Of a stretch of DNA of 64,000 bases, positions 28,895-37,923 are shown piece after piece. Position 1 is the stretch's first letter, and each line of letters opens with the position of its first letter. Source of the DNA: Allobosea sp. BH3 (GTDB taxonomy: Bacteria; Pseudomonadota; Alphaproteobacteria; Rhizobiales; Beijerinckiaceae); assembly GCF_025499465.1 (NCBI RefSeq), contig NZ_JAIMCA010000003.1, forward strand, positions 558,001 to 622,000. Reading direction: 5' to 3'. Under the pieces are notes generated by a model. The model did no database searches and was not told the origin of the DNA. It worked only from the letters and a program-made list of their open reading frames with translations. Position numbers and translations under genes: made by a program.

Positions 28895-29757
28895 GCGAAA
28901 ACGAATTCTCGGGACTCATCACGCCACAGGCGCTGGCCGCACGGCTTGGCGATCCGAAGCTCGTCATCGTCGACATCCGGACCACCGCCGATGGCGGCCG
29001 GGACGCGTTCGAGGCCGGACATGTTCCCGGCTCCGTGCATTCCGACTACGCCGCCGATGGCTGGCGCGCCAAGGTCGGCAATGCGCCGGGCATGCTGCCG
29101 CCGCTTCCCCATCTTGCCGCGCTGGCGGGCCGGCTCGGCATCCTGCCCGAGAGCGATGTGGTCATCGTCTCGGCCGGCAGCGCCCCGAACGACTTCGCCG
29201 CCGCGGCGCGGGTCTATTGGACGCTGAAGTTCATCGGCCACGGCCAGCAGGCGGTGCTCGACGGCGGCTTCAAGGGCTGGACGGCCGATCCCGGCCGAGC
29301 GGTCGAGAGCGGGCCGTCGAAGCCGAACAGCGCGGCCCCCTACCCCGTCGTCGCCAAGCAGCAGTTGCGTAGCACCGCGGACGCCACCCTCGTCGCCTCG
29401 CGCAGCAAGCAGGCGAGCCTCGTCGATGCGCGCGCCGCCAGCTATTTCGAGGGGCGCGAGAAGGCCGCAGAGGCGATGCGGGCCGGCCATATCCCCGGCG
29501 CGATCTCGCGGGACTATAGCGGCGCCTTCGAGCCCGGCAGTGGCAAGCTCAGGCCCCCCGCCGAACTGCTGAAGCTTTACGCCGCCGTGCCCGAGGGACC
29601 GGTGGTCTCCTACTGCAACACCGGCCATACGGCATCCTCGAACTGGTTCGTGCTGTCGGAGGTTCTCGGCCGCGACGAGGTCGCGCTCTACGACGGCTCG
29701 ATGACCGACTGGACGCAGGATCCGGCGCGGCCCGTCGCGACCGTCGAGGCGGCCTGA
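28891..29757 (+). CDS. Two-domain rhodanese-type sulfurtransferase
   Basis: A 288-residue enzyme with two rhodanese domains. The N-terminal inactive domain contains VIVDIRTTADGGRDAFEAGHVPGSVHSDY. The C-terminal domain contains the active Cys in VVSYCNTGHTASSNWFVL. It transfers sulfane sulfur from thiosulfate or 3-mercaptopyruvate to a thiophilic acceptor; the loop CNTGHT is not the CGSGVT of typical mercaptopyruvate enzymes, so thiosulfate is at least as likely. Translation is coupled to the OsmC-like gene. A palindromic repeat follows. Confidence 0.88.
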   Translation: MSENEFSGLITPQALAARLGDPKLVIVDIRTTADGGRDAFEAGHVPGSVHSDYAADGWRAKVGNAPGMLPPLPHLAALAGRLGILPESDVVIVSAGSAPNDFAAAARVYWTLKFIGHGQQAVLDGGFKGWTADPGRAVESGPSKPNSAAPYPVVAKQQLRSTADATLVASRSKQASLVDARAASYFEGREKAAEAMRAGHIPGAISRDYSGAFEPGSGKLRPPAELLKLYAAVPEGPVVSYCNTGHTASSNWFVLSEVLGRDEVALYDGSMTDWTQDPARPVATVEAA

Positions 29758-29765
29758 CGTATCAA

Positions 29766-29855
29766 CGTCATTGCGAGGAGCGACAGCGACGAAGCAATCC
29801 AGGGGCCGCCAAATTCCAAGTCCTCCTGGATTGCTTCGCGGCGCTCGCAATGACG
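29766..29855. repeat. Palindromic intergenic repeat, family B
   Basis: CGTCATTGCGAGGAGC at the left faces GCTCGCAATGACG at the right. Inner GAAGCAATCCAGG faces CCTGGATTGCTTC. The whole element folds into one long hairpin of about 90 nt between the sulfurtransferase and rimO. This sequence type is widespread between genes in Hyphomicrobiales. Confidence 0.85.
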
Positions 29856-29952
29856 ATGGAATTGCCAAACAGGCTGAAAAGGTTCAAAGGAAGCGCCGTT
29901 GGCACATCGCGCTGCCGGCGCCTCCTGACATCATGAACCGAGCCATCAGCCG

Positions 29953-31272
29953 ATGAACGCCGTCGCGCCGAAAATTTCCTTCGTTTCGCTGGGCTGCCCC
30001 AAGGCGCTTGTCGATTCAGAACGGATCATCACCTCGCTGCGCTCCGAGGGCTACGAGCTTTCGAAGAGCCATGCCGGTGCGGACCTCGTCATCGTCAACA
30101 CCTGCGGCTTCCTGGACTCGGCCAAGGCGGAATCGCTGGAAGCGATCGGCTCGGCCATGGCCGAGAACGGCAAGGTCATCGTCACCGGCTGCATGGGCGC
30201 CGAGCCGGAGCAGATCCGCGACGCTTTTCCGAACGTGCTCGCGATCACCGGTCCGCAGGCCTATGAGAGCGTCGTTTCGGCGGTGCATCAGGCGGTGCCG
30301 CCCAGGCACGACCCCTTCGTCGATCTCGTGCCGGACCAGGGCGTCAAGCTGACGCCGCGCCACTACGCCTATCTCAAGATTTCAGAGGGCTGCAACAATC
30401 GCTGCACCTTCTGCATCATCCCCAAGCTGCGCGGAGACCTCGTCTCGCGGCCGATCGGCGATGTGCTGCGCGAAGCCGAGAAGCTGGCCAAGGCCGGCGT
30501 CAAGGAGCTGCTGGTGATCTCGCAGGACACCAGCGCCTACGGCCTCGACATCAAATATGCCCCCTCGATGTGGAAGGACCGCGAGGTCCGCACCCGCTTC
30601 TTCGAGCTCGCCAAAGAGCTCGGACAGATGGGCATGTGGGTGCGCCTCCACTACGTCTACCCCTACCCGCATGTCGACGAGGTCATCCCGCTGATGCAGG
30701 AAGGGCTGGTGCTGCCCTATCTCGACATCCCGTTCCAGCACGCCTCCCCGAACGTGCTGAAGGCGATGAAGCGCCCGGCGCATCAGGACCGCACGCTCGA
30801 CCGCATCCGCAAATGGCGCGATATCTGCCCGGATCTCGCCATCCGCTCGACCTTCATCGTCGGCTTCCCCGGCGAGACCGAAGAGGACGTCCAGTTCCTG
30901 CTCGACTGGCTGAAGGAAGCGAAGCTGGAGCGCGTCGGCTGCTTCAAATACGAGCCGGTCAAGGGCGCACCCGCCAACGACCTCGGCCTGCCCCTCGTTC
31001 CTGAGGAGGAGAAGGAATCTCGCTGGCACCGGTTCATGAAGGCGCAAGCCGAGATTTCGGCGCGCATCGTCCGGGCCAGAGTCGGCAAGCGCATCCCGGT
31101 CATCATCGACGAGGCCGGGCCGACCGTGGCCAAGGGCCGCTCGAAATGGGACGCGCCGGAGATCGACGGCAATGTCTATGTGGCGAGCCGGCGGCCGCTG
31201 CGGCCGGGCGACATCGTCACCGTGAAGATCGAGCGCGCCGACGCCTACGATCTGCACGGAACGGCGGTCTGA
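29953..31272 (+). CDS. rimO: Ribosomal protein uS12 methylthiotransferase
   Basis: RimO is a radical-SAM enzyme that methylthiolates an Asp of ribosomal protein S12. The 439 residues contain the N-terminal iron-sulfur domain ([25 protein letters not shown]), the radical-SAM motif CNNRCTFC at 147-154, [18 protein letters not shown] and [12 protein letters not shown], and a C-terminal TRAM domain. The usual RimO C-terminus and SLGCPK distinguish it from MiaB. No clear ribosome site is visible before the ATG. Confidence 0.95.
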   Translation: MNAVAPKISFVSLGCPKALVDSERIITSLRSEGYELSKSHAGADLVIVNTCGFLDSAKAESLEAIGSAMAENGKVIVTGCMGAEPEQIRDAFPNVLAITGPQAYESVVSAVHQAVPPRHDPFVDLVPDQGVKLTPRHYAYLKISEGCNNRCTFCIIPKLRGDLVSRPIGDVLREAEKLAKAGVKELLVISQDTSAYGLDIKYAPSMWKDREVRTRFFELAKELGQMGMWVRLHYVYPYPHVDEVIPLMQEGLVLPYLDIPFQHASPNVLKAMKRPAHQDRTLDRIRKWRDICPDLAIRSTFIVGFPGETEEDVQFLLDWLKEAKLERVGCFKYEPVKGAPANDLGLPLVPEEEKESRWHRFMKAQAEISARIVRARVGKRIPVIIDEAGPTVAKGRSKWDAPEIDGNVYVASRRPLRPGDIVTVKIERADAYDLHGTAV

Positions 31273-31288
31273 GCGAGGCGGTTGCCTG

Positions 31289-31409
31289 AGCCCTCATCCT
31301 GAGGAGCCATTTCGTTAGAAATGGCGTCTCGAAGGATGGTTCAGGAGGCTCCGGAACCAGCTGGATCATCCTTCGAGACGGCCCTGCGGGCCTCCTCAGG
31401 ATGAGGGCT
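31289..31409. repeat. Palindromic intergenic repeat, family A (copy 2)
   Basis: It has the same outer arms AGCCCTCATCCTGA/TCAGGATGAGGGCT and the same tail CGAGACGGCCCTGCGGGCC as the copy at 3838. The inner CATTTCGTTAGAAATG hairpin is different. It lies 16 bp after rimO and probably also acts in transcript ending. Confidence 0.9.
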
Positions 31410-31441
31410 GAGGTTCGAGTGGCCTTCCCGACCCGGCTCCG

Positions 31442-31774
31442 TCAGTTGAAGGCGCAGAGGCGGCGGATCGGGCGGCCGTTGCGGTCGCGCGCCGTGCCGA
31501 GGCTGCTGCAGGATTCGCCGACCGGAACGATCTCGGTCGCGGCGGGCTTCGGCGGTGCGTTACAGATGTCGGCGCGGCACTCGCTGCCGACGGAGGCGAA
31601 CTGGGTGCGGACGGGGCGCGGAACCCGCAGTTGCTCCTGCTTCGCCAGCCGGGCCTCGACGCCCGCGCCGCGACCGGCGACGGCGGAGTGCCCGTTGCCC
31701 TGCTGGGCCAGTGCCACGCCGGTGAGAACCAGCGTGACGGCGAGAAGTCCTGCGATCCTGAATTTGTTGGCCAC
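31442..31774 (-). CDS. Small secreted hypothetical protein
   Basis: A 110-residue exported protein of unknown function. The N-terminus is a clear signal peptide (NKFRIAGLLAVTLVLTGVALAQ). The mature part has four cysteines (SECRADICNAPP, then ESCSSLG, then RRLCAFN), spaced for two disulfides. I do not recognise a family. It stands alone between a repeat and the quinone oxidoreductase gene. Confidence 0.6.
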   Translation of the reverse strand: MANKFRIAGLLAVTLVLTGVALAQQGNGHSAVAGRGAGVEARLAKQEQLRVPRPVRTQFASVGSECRADICNAPPKPAATEIVPVGESCSSLGTARDRNGRPIRRLCAFN

Positions 31775-31861
31775 GACGGCGTCCTCGGATGGTGCGTCAG
31801 CAACCTGCTGACCGCCATTCGTCGCGGCATGCGGCGTCCGGGTTCATTGTCCGGAATAAAA

Positions 31862-31885
31862 ATGCGCCCGGAGTTCCGGGCGCAT
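31862..31885 (-). terminator. Terminator of the quinone oxidoreductase gene
   Basis: ATGCGCCCGG and CCGGGCGCAT form a perfect 10-bp stem with loop AGTT. On the minus strand it is followed by TTTTTATT. It lies 107 bp past the stop codon of the gene at 31992, with a family D repeat between. Confidence 0.85.
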
Positions 31886-31897
31886 GTGGTGTCTTGG

Positions 31898-31981
31898 CGT
31901 CATTCTCTAGCTTGACCCGAGAAGCTCAGGACCAGAGAGCGCTAGTTTCCGAGATGCTCGGGTCAAGCCCGAGCATGACGC
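31898..31981. repeat. Palindromic intergenic repeat, family D
   Basis: GCGTCATTCTC...TTGACCCGAGAAGCTC faces GAGATGCTCGGGTCAAGC and GAGCATGACGC. The core TCGGGTCAAG is shared with the element at 47065. Confidence 0.8.
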
Positions 31982-31991
31982 GGTTGGACGA

Positions 31992-32966
31992 TCACGGGAT
32001 CAGCAGCGTCGAGCCAGTCGTGCCGCGCGATTCCAGCAGGCGGTGCGCCTCGGCGGCGTCCTTCAGCGGGAAGGTGGCGTTCATCGAAACCTTGACCTTG
32101 CCGCTCGCCACCGTCTCGAACAGGTTCTTCGCCATGGCGATCATGGTGTCGTGGCTGGCGGTGTGGGTGTTGAGCGTCGGGCGCGTCACGTAGAGCGAGC
32201 CCTTGGCAGCCAGGATGCCGAGGTTGAAGGCCTCGACCGCGCCGGAAGCGTTGCCGAAGCTCGCCATCAGGCCGAAGGGCTTGAGCGTGTCGAGCGACTT
32301 CATGAAGGTGTCCTTGCCGACGCCGTCATAGACCACGTCGCAGAGCTTGCCGCCGGTGATCTCCTTCACGCGGGCAGCGAAATCCTCCTCGCGATAGTTG
32401 ATGACGTGGTCGGCGCCATTGGCCTTCGCCAGTTCGCCCTTCTCCTTGGAGCCCACGGTGCCGATGACAGTCGCGCCCAGCGCCTTGCCCCATTGGCAGA
32501 GGATGAGCCCGGTCGCGCCGGCGGCGGCATGGACGAGGATGGTGTCGCCCGGCTTCACCTTATAGGTCCGGTGCAGCAGGTATTCGGCGGTCAGGCCTTT
32601 CAGCATCATGCTGGCGGCGGCCTCGTAGGAAATCGCATCAGGCAGCGCGACGGCGGTCGTAGCCGGCACGATGCGTTCCTCGGCATATGCGCCGAGCGCG
32701 GACACCACCGCGATGCGGTCTCCCGGCTTGAAGGCGGTGACATTGGGTCCGACGGCGAGCACATCGCCCGCACTCTCGTTGCCGAGCACGAAGGGCATCT
32801 GCGGCGCCGGGTAGAGGCCCGAGCGGAAATAGGTGTCGATGAAGTTGAGACCGATGGCGCGGTTGCGCATCAGGATCTCGCCCGGACCGGGCTGCGGCAG
32901 CGTGACGTCCTCGAACTGAAGGACTTCCGGTCCGCCCGTCTTGTGAGCGCGAATGGCTTTGACCAT
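31992..32966 (-). CDS. NADPH:quinone oxidoreductase (zeta-crystallin-like)
   Basis: A 324-residue member of the zinc-free medium-chain dehydrogenase branch. It shows MVKAIRAHKTGGPEVLQFED at the N-terminus, LGNESAGDVLAVG, the nucleotide loop HAAAGATGLILCQWGKALGA and TVGSKEKGELAKANGADHVI. It reduces quinones with NADPH in the cytoplasm. I chose the ATG at 32966, preceded by GGGAG; the long open frame upstream belongs to the opposite strand of the hydroxylase gene. It is divergent from the UbiH-like gene, 145 bp apart. Confidence 0.92.
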   Translation of the reverse strand: MVKAIRAHKTGGPEVLQFEDVTLPQPGPGEILMRNRAIGLNFIDTYFRSGLYPAPQMPFVLGNESAGDVLAVGPNVTAFKPGDRIAVVSALGAYAEERIVPATTAVALPDAISYEAAASMMLKGLTAEYLLHRTYKVKPGDTILVHAAAGATGLILCQWGKALGATVIGTVGSKEKGELAKANGADHVINYREEDFAARVKEITGGKLCDVVYDGVGKDTFMKSLDTLKPFGLMASFGNASGAVEAFNLGILAAKGSLYVTRPTLNTHTASHDTMIAMAKNLFETVASGKVKVSMNATFPLKDAAEAHRLLESRGTTGSTLLIP

Positions 32967-33111
32967 GAAATGTCTCCCTAAGTCTTGATAGCCGAACCTA
33001 ACCCAAGACCACCGAACACAGCATCCTCGCCCGCGCAACACGCGCTTGCGACTTTGCGCCCCATAGCCTGACCACTTGGCGAACGCAGCCCGCATCGGAT
33101 AGCCAGAGAGC

Positions 33112-34287
33112 ATGAGCGGAACAATCGCCGAACCGATCGACATCGCCATCGTCGGCGCGGGCGCCGTGGGCCTGGCAGCCGCGCTCGCACTCGGCCGGGA
33201 GGGACACAGCGTCGCCCTGCTCGGTCCGGTCGCGACGCCGCGCGATGGCCGCACGGTCGCCCTGCTCGACGGCTCGTGGCGCTTCCTCGAAGAGCTCGGC
33301 CTGCAGGGCGCGCTGACCGAGAAATCCGCACCGCTCGCGGTGATGCGCCTCGTCGACGACAGCGGCAGCCTGTTCCGCCAGCCGCCTGTCGAGTTCCGCG
33401 CCTCCGAGATCGGGCTGGAGGCCTTCGGCTGGAACATCGAGAACGCCGACCTGACCGCGATACTCGCCGAAAAGGCGGCTGAGCTGCCGGGCGTCAGGAT
33501 GATTCCGGGCTTCGTCCGCTCCATCGAGCCGGAAGCCGCTGGAATTCGCCTCGCCGGCGATGGCTTCACGCCGCTGATCGCCCGGCTCGTTGTGGGCGCC
33601 GACGGGCGCAATTCGCAGGTGCGGGCCGCCGCCGGCATCGAGGCGCGCGAGTGGCGCTATCCGCAGGTGGCGCTGACCGCGATCTTCGAGCACACACGCG
33701 ACCATCGGGAGACCTCGACAGAGTTCCATACGCGCCAGGGCCCCTGCACCATCGTGCCGCTGCCGGGCCGGCGCTCCTCGCTGGTCTGGCTGCTCGAGCC
33801 CGAGCAGGCGGAAGCGGTGGCTGGCCTCGACGACGCCACCTTTGCGCGCCGGGTCGAGACTCAGGTGCAGTCGCTGCTCGGAGCCCTGACGGTGACGGGG
33901 CCGCGTGGCAAGATCCCGATGGGCGGCCTCTCGGTGGAGCGCTTCGGCGCCGGTCGCATGGCGCTCGTCGGCGAAGCCGCGCATGTCTTCCCGCCGATCG
34001 GCGCGCAGGGGCTCAATCTCGGCCTGCGCGATGTCGCGACGCTGAGCGAAGCCATCGCCGGCGCCTCCGATCCCGGCAGCGAAGGCGTGATCGCCGATTA
34101 CGACCGCGCGCGGCAGGCCGATGTACGGCTGCGCACGGGAGCCGTCGACATGCTCAACCGCACCCTGCTCACCGACCTGCTGCCGGCCGACCTGCTGCGT
34201 GGGGCGGGGCTTCTGGCGCTTTCGCGGATCGGGCCGCTGCGGCGGCTGGTGATGCGGCAGGGGCTGGCCGGCGGCGCGGCGGGCTGA
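33112..34287 (+). CDS. UbiH/UbiF-family FAD-dependent hydroxylase
   Basis: A 391-residue flavin monooxygenase of the UbiH/Coq6 family, which hydroxylates the ring of ubiquinone precursors. The FAD fingerprint is IAIVGAGAVGLAAALALGREG (given as read from residue 12). The DG motif is LVVGADGRNSQVR, and the second FAD motif is MALVGEAAHVFPPIGAQGLNLGLRDV. Which ring position it hydroxylates cannot be decided. A repeat of family C follows 12 bp after the stop. Confidence 0.88.
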   Translation: MSGTIAEPIDIAIVGAGAVGLAAALALGREGHSVALLGPVATPRDGRTVALLDGSWRFLEELGLQGALTEKSAPLAVMRLVDDSGSLFRQPPVEFRASEIGLEAFGWNIENADLTAILAEKAAELPGVRMIPGFVRSIEPEAAGIRLAGDGFTPLIARLVVGADGRNSQVRAAAGIEAREWRYPQVALTAIFEHTRDHRETSTEFHTRQGPCTIVPLPGRRSSLVWLLEPEQAEAVAGLDDATFARRVETQVQSLLGALTVTGPRGKIPMGGLSVERFGAGRMALVGEAAHVFPPIGAQGLNLGLRDVATLSEAIAGASDPGSEGVIADYDRARQADVRLRTGAVDMLNRTLLTDLLPADLLRGAGLLALSRIGPLRRLVMRQGLAGGAAG

Positions 34288-34298
34288 GGCGGAACCAC

Positions 34299-34428
34299 CT
34301 GTCATTCCGGAGCGCGCCGCAGGCGCGAACCCGGAACCCACGACCGGTGAGACGGCCGACACCTCATTGCAGGCCGCACCCGGTCGTGGGTTCCGGGTTC
34401 TTCGCTTCGCGAAGCCCCGGAATGACAG
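34299..34428. repeat. Palindromic intergenic repeat, family C (copy 1)
   Basis: CTGTCATTCCGG faces CCCCGGAATGACAG, with inner GAACCCGGAACCCACGACCG facing CGGTCGTGGGTTCCGGGTTC. A shorter relative is at 58899-58942. Confidence 0.85.
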
Positions 34429-34435
34429 CCGTTCG

Positions 34436-35557
34436 TCAGCTCTCTCCCAATACCTTCCCCGTATCGGCGCCGCTCGCCGTGACACGGCGCAGGTCCGCCG
34501 CCTCCTGCCTGAAGACGGGCGCGAGCGGTAGTGGCGTCGAGACGAGGCGCCGGCCGCCCGGCTCCTCGACCTGGGCATCGAGAAGGCCGCGCGCCGTGAC
34601 ATGGGGGTCGTTCACGGCCTCCTCCAGCGTGCGCACCACCGTGCAGCAGCAGTCGAGCGGCTCAATGACGGTGCGCCAGTGCTCGGCGCTCTCTCCTGCA
34701 ATGATCCGGGCGATCCCGGCGCGGGTCGCTTCGGGATCGCGCCTGTCGTCGCGCAGCCGCTCCTCGAGGTCGATGCCCGCGCAGAAGCCCTGCCAGAACT
34801 TCGGCTCCAACGCGCCGACGGCGAGGAACCAGCCATCGGCCGTGGCATAGAGGCCGTAGCGCGGGCTTGCGCCCGTCAGCAGCCCCTCGCCGCCATCGGG
34901 GAAGGAGCCCGTGGCCTGTCCCTGTGCCAGCCCGTACCAGGCGAAGGTCGGCATGGCGTCCGCCATGGCGATGTCGAGATGGCAGCCCTGCCCGCTGCGC
35001 TCGCGCTGGCGCAGCGCCAGCAGGATGTTGATGACCGCCGGCATGGTGCCGCCGGCAATGTCGGCGACGAGCGGCGGCGGCAGCGGCGCGGCGCCGTCGC
35101 GCTTCAGCGATTGCCCGAGCAGCCCGCCGAGCGCCTGATAGTTGATGTCGTGGCCGGCCTCCTGCGCCCTCGGGCCATGCTGGCCGTAGCCGCTGATCGA
35201 GCAGTAGATCAGGCGCGGATTGAGCGCCTTCAGCGCCTCATAGCCGAAGCCGAGCCGCTCCATCACGCCCGGCCGGAACTGCTCGATCAGGATGTCGGCC
35301 TTCTCGATCAGGGGCTTGAGCCGCGCCAGCGCGTCGGAGGCCTTGAGGTCGAGCTCGACGCTCTCCTTGCCGCGGTTGAGCACGGCGAAGGGGGCGGAGG
35401 TCTCGCCGAAGCGCGGCGGGAAGCCGCGCATGTCCTCCCCGCCCGGCCGCTCGAATTTGACGATACGGGCACCCGCCTCGGCCAGGAACAGGCTCGCGAG
35501 CGGCCCCGGCAGCAGCGTCGAAAAATCCAGGACCAGAAGATCGTCCAGCGGCAGCAT
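34436..35557 (-). CDS. Family III CoA-transferase (CaiB/BaiF type)
   Basis: A 373-residue enzyme with typical features: LLVLDFSTLLPGPLASLFLAEAGA, then KFERPGGEDMRGFPP, LNRGKESVELDLK, FRPGVMERLGFGYE and ISGYGQHGPR. The catalytic Asp is expected in the HDINYQALGGLLG segment. The family includes alpha-methylacyl-CoA racemases and formyl-, carnitine- and succinyl-CoA transferases; the substrate cannot be read. The ATG at 35557 with TGAGG upstream is preferred over the GTG 6 bases earlier. The AEC transporter gene lies 40 bp upstream, so they are probably one operon. Confidence 0.88.
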   Translation of the reverse strand: MLPLDDLLVLDFSTLLPGPLASLFLAEAGARIVKFERPGGEDMRGFPPRFGETSAPFAVLNRGKESVELDLKASDALARLKPLIEKADILIEQFRPGVMERLGFGYEALKALNPRLIYCSISGYGQHGPRAQEAGHDINYQALGGLLGQSLKRDGAAPLPPPLVADIAGGTMPAVINILLALRQRERSGQGCHLDIAMADAMPTFAWYGLAQGQATGSFPDGGEGLLTGASPRYGLYATADGWFLAVGALEPKFWQGFCAGIDLEERLRDDRRDPEATRAGIARIIAGESAEHWRTVIEPLDCCCTVVRTLEEAVNDPHVTARGLLDAQVEEPGGRRLVSTPLPLAPVFRQEAADLRRVTASGADTGKVLGES

Positions 35558-35597
35558 CGGCACCTCAGGCTCTCGGAGGCGGATGGCGTATCCGGCC

Positions 35598-36569
35598 CTA
35601 GTGAAAGAGATCGGCCGTGATCCTGCCCGTCTTCACCAGCCACAGGAAGCCCGGCAGCGTGATCATCGAGACGATCGTGCCGATCAGCAGGCAGGCCGAG
35701 GCGCGCTCGACGCCGACGCGATACTGCGTCGAGACGACGAAGATGTTCAGCGCAGGCGGCAGCGCCGCCATGATGATCGCGGTGTAGACCCATTGCGCCG
35801 GAACGCCGCCGATGGCCGAGAGCAGCACCCAGACCAGCAGCGGATGCAGCAACAGCTTGATCGCGACCAGCGCCGGCACCTCGGCGGGCACGCTCTTCAG
35901 CGGGCGCAGCGCCACGGTGACGCCGAGCAGGAAAAGCGCGCAGGGCGCAGCCGCCTGCTGCAGCCAGAGCGTCATCTTGTCGGCCACCTCCGGCAGCTGG
36001 AACTTCATGAAGCTCGCCAGCACGCCGAGCAGCGTCGCGACGTTGAAAGGGTGGGTCAGCACCCGCCAGACCACCTCGCGGGCGGTGGCGAGCACGCTCT
36101 TCTTCTCGACGCCACCCAGCGCCATCAGGAAGGGCACCAGCGAGAACAGCAGGATGCTGTCGAAGACGAAGACCAGCACCACGGCCGCGCTGGCGTCCGG
36201 CCCGAGCGCGGCCAGGATCAGCGGCGGCCCCATATAGCCGATATTCGAGTAGGAGCCGGCCATCCCCTGCATCACCGACTGGGGCATGTCGCCCTTCGTG
36301 AACCGATAGCCGAGCACGAATGACAGGCAGAAGGCGCAGAAGGTGGCGAGCGTCGTGCCGGCGATGAAGCGCCAGTTCGCCAGCTCGCTCAGTGGCTTGT
36401 CGGCGATCAGCCGGTAGAACAGCGGCGGCAGCGCGACATAGATCAGGAAGAACTGCAGCCAGGCGAGCCCCGACTCCGGCAGTTGCTTGTAGCGTCCAAT
36501 GGCGAAGCCAAGCAGGATCAACCCGAAGAACGGCGCAACCAGATTGAAGATATTGACGAGGTCGGCCAT
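35598..36569 (-). CDS. AEC (auxin efflux carrier) family transporter
   Basis: A 323-residue inner-membrane protein with about ten hydrophobic segments arranged as two repeats. Visible family features are FFGLILLGFAIGRYKQL near the start, FLIYVALPPLFYRLIAD, MAGSYSNIGYMGPPLIL and LPPALNIFVVSTQY in the second half. Bacterial members export or import carboxylates such as malate or malonate. It precedes the CoA-transferase gene on the same strand, so an organic acid substrate is plausible. Starts further upstream are open but lack family sequence. Confidence 0.88.
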   Translation of the reverse strand: MADLVNIFNLVAPFFGLILLGFAIGRYKQLPESGLAWLQFFLIYVALPPLFYRLIADKPLSELANWRFIAGTTLATFCAFCLSFVLGYRFTKGDMPQSVMQGMAGSYSNIGYMGPPLILAALGPDASAAVVLVFVFDSILLFSLVPFLMALGGVEKKSVLATAREVVWRVLTHPFNVATLLGVLASFMKFQLPEVADKMTLWLQQAAAPCALFLLGVTVALRPLKSVPAEVPALVAIKLLLHPLLVWVLLSAIGGVPAQWVYTAIIMAALPPALNIFVVSTQYRVGVERASACLLIGTIVSMITLPGFLWLVKTGRITADLFH

Positions 36570-36768
36570 AGGGGCTGCGATCGATCCTGACGCTTCAGTT
36601 CCGGCGACCGCGGCGGGCCGGACAGTCTGGCCTCCAGCATCTAGCGCCTCGCACCCTCCGAGCAAGGCCATTGCCGCCGGGCGCCCCTCCCCAGCATGCA
36701 GGGGCGGAGATTATACCTAGGCATGAAATCCCATGCGCGGTCCAAGGAATTTAAGCACATTTATATAC

Positions 36769-36796
36769 TTGACAAAGCAGATCATAGGCCTATGAT
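36769..36796 (+). promoter_or_regulatory. Sigma-70 promoter with overlapping 16-bp palindrome
   Basis: TTGACA (36769-36774), a 16-bp spacer and TATGAT (36791-36796) are near-consensus -35 and -10 boxes, 22 bp before the transposase ATG. The last 16 bases form a perfect palindrome, ATCATAGGCCTATGAT (36781-36796), which overlaps the -10 box and could be an operator for a repressor. Confidence 0.7.
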
Positions 36797-36818
36797 CCTA
36801 AGCCATAGGAGCAAGGCA

Positions 36819-37763
36819 ATGGCTGGCGCACTCGACAACCCGATTTTCACCGATGCCGACAAGGCCCGCGAGCATCTGGAAGCCCAGCGCTGGCCGAACG
36901 GCGCGACCTGCCCGCATTGCGGCAATGCCGATCCTTCCCGCATCGCGGCGCTGAAGGGCAAGGCTCATCGCGTCGGCCTCTATCAGTGCGCCGAATGCCG
37001 CGAGCAGTTCACCGTGACTGTCGGCACCGTCTTCGAGCGCTCCAAGATCCCGCTCAACAAGTGGATGCTGGCCGTTCACCTCATGTGCGCCAGCAAGAAG
37101 GGCATGAGCGCTCACCAGCTCCACCGCATGCTTAGCGTCACCTACAAGACCGCTTGGTTCATGGCTCACCGCATCCGCGAGGCCATGCGCGACGAGAACC
37201 CGGAACCGATGGGCGGCGAAGGCCAGATCATCGAAGCCGACGAAACCTATTTCGGTGACAAGGAAACCGTCACCAAGCGCACGAAGCGCGGCAAGGCTGG
37301 CTTGGGCAGCAAACGCGCCGTTGTCGCCCTGGTCGAACGCGGCGGCTCCGTCCGTTCCTTCCACGTCAACAGCGCGGACGCTACGACCGTCCGCGAGATC
37401 GTCGTCACCAACGTTCGCCGCTCGTCTTCCCTCCATACCGACGAAAGCAAGCTCTACACGAAGACCGGAACCGAGTTCGCTGCCCATGAGACGGTGAAGC
37501 ACACGGCCAACGAATACGTCCGCGGCGTGGTTCACACCAACACCGTCGAAGGCTTCTTCTCCGTCTTCAAGCGCGGCATGAAGGGCGTCTATCAGCACTG
37601 CGCTGAGAAGCATCTGTTCCGCTACCTCGCGGAGTTCGACTTCCGCTACAACAACCGCACCAAGCTTGGCGTCAGCGACGTTGAGCGCCGCGACAATGCC
37701 TTGAAGGGCATCGACGGCAAGCGCCTGACCTATCGGCGGATTGGTGGCGCCGCGCTCGCTTAA
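36819..37763 (+). CDS. IS1595-family transposase (ISXO2-like)
   Basis: A 314-residue DDE-type transposase that looks intact. The N-terminal zinc ribbon is CPHCG and, 30 residues later, CAEC. The helix segment LMCASKKGMSAHQLHRMLSV follows. The catalytic ISXO2-like domain has IIEADETYFGDKE, LHTDESKLY and GVVHTNTVEGFFSVFKRGMKG. The start at 36819 has AGGAG 8 bases upstream and matches the family N-terminus (MAGALDNPIF). It is driven by the strong promoter at 36769. A single copy is in the window. Confidence 0.9.
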   Translation: MAGALDNPIFTDADKAREHLEAQRWPNGATCPHCGNADPSRIAALKGKAHRVGLYQCAECREQFTVTVGTVFERSKIPLNKWMLAVHLMCASKKGMSAHQLHRMLSVTYKTAWFMAHRIREAMRDENPEPMGGEGQIIEADETYFGDKETVTKRTKRGKAGLGSKRAVVALVERGGSVRSFHVNSADATTVREIVVTNVRRSSSLHTDESKLYTKTGTEFAAHETVKHTANEYVRGVVHTNTVEGFFSVFKRGMKGVYQHCAEKHLFRYLAEFDFRYNNRTKLGVSDVERRDNALKGIDGKRLTYRRIGGAALA

Positions 37764-37887
37764 GCAGAAAGCGAAGCGCTTGCTACGTAAGCGTCAGTCA
37801 ACGCGGTGAATCATGTGGATGCCTCGCGGGGGCGGACTCGGCTTTTTGTTCCGCACGTGTTCCCATCATCGATGGCGGGAATCAAAA

Positions 37888-37912
37888 GGCCGGGTGCTTG
37901 CGACACCCGGCC
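37888..37912 (-). terminator. Stem-loop terminator, mainly minus strand
   Basis: GGCCGGGTG and CACCCGGCC form a perfect 9-bp stem with a 7-nt loop. On the minus strand it is followed by TTTTGAT. It could end transcripts of the small minus-strand gene at 38032. It lies just before the tRNA-like gene. Confidence 0.6.
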
Positions 37913-37923
37913 CTCGCTGTGGT

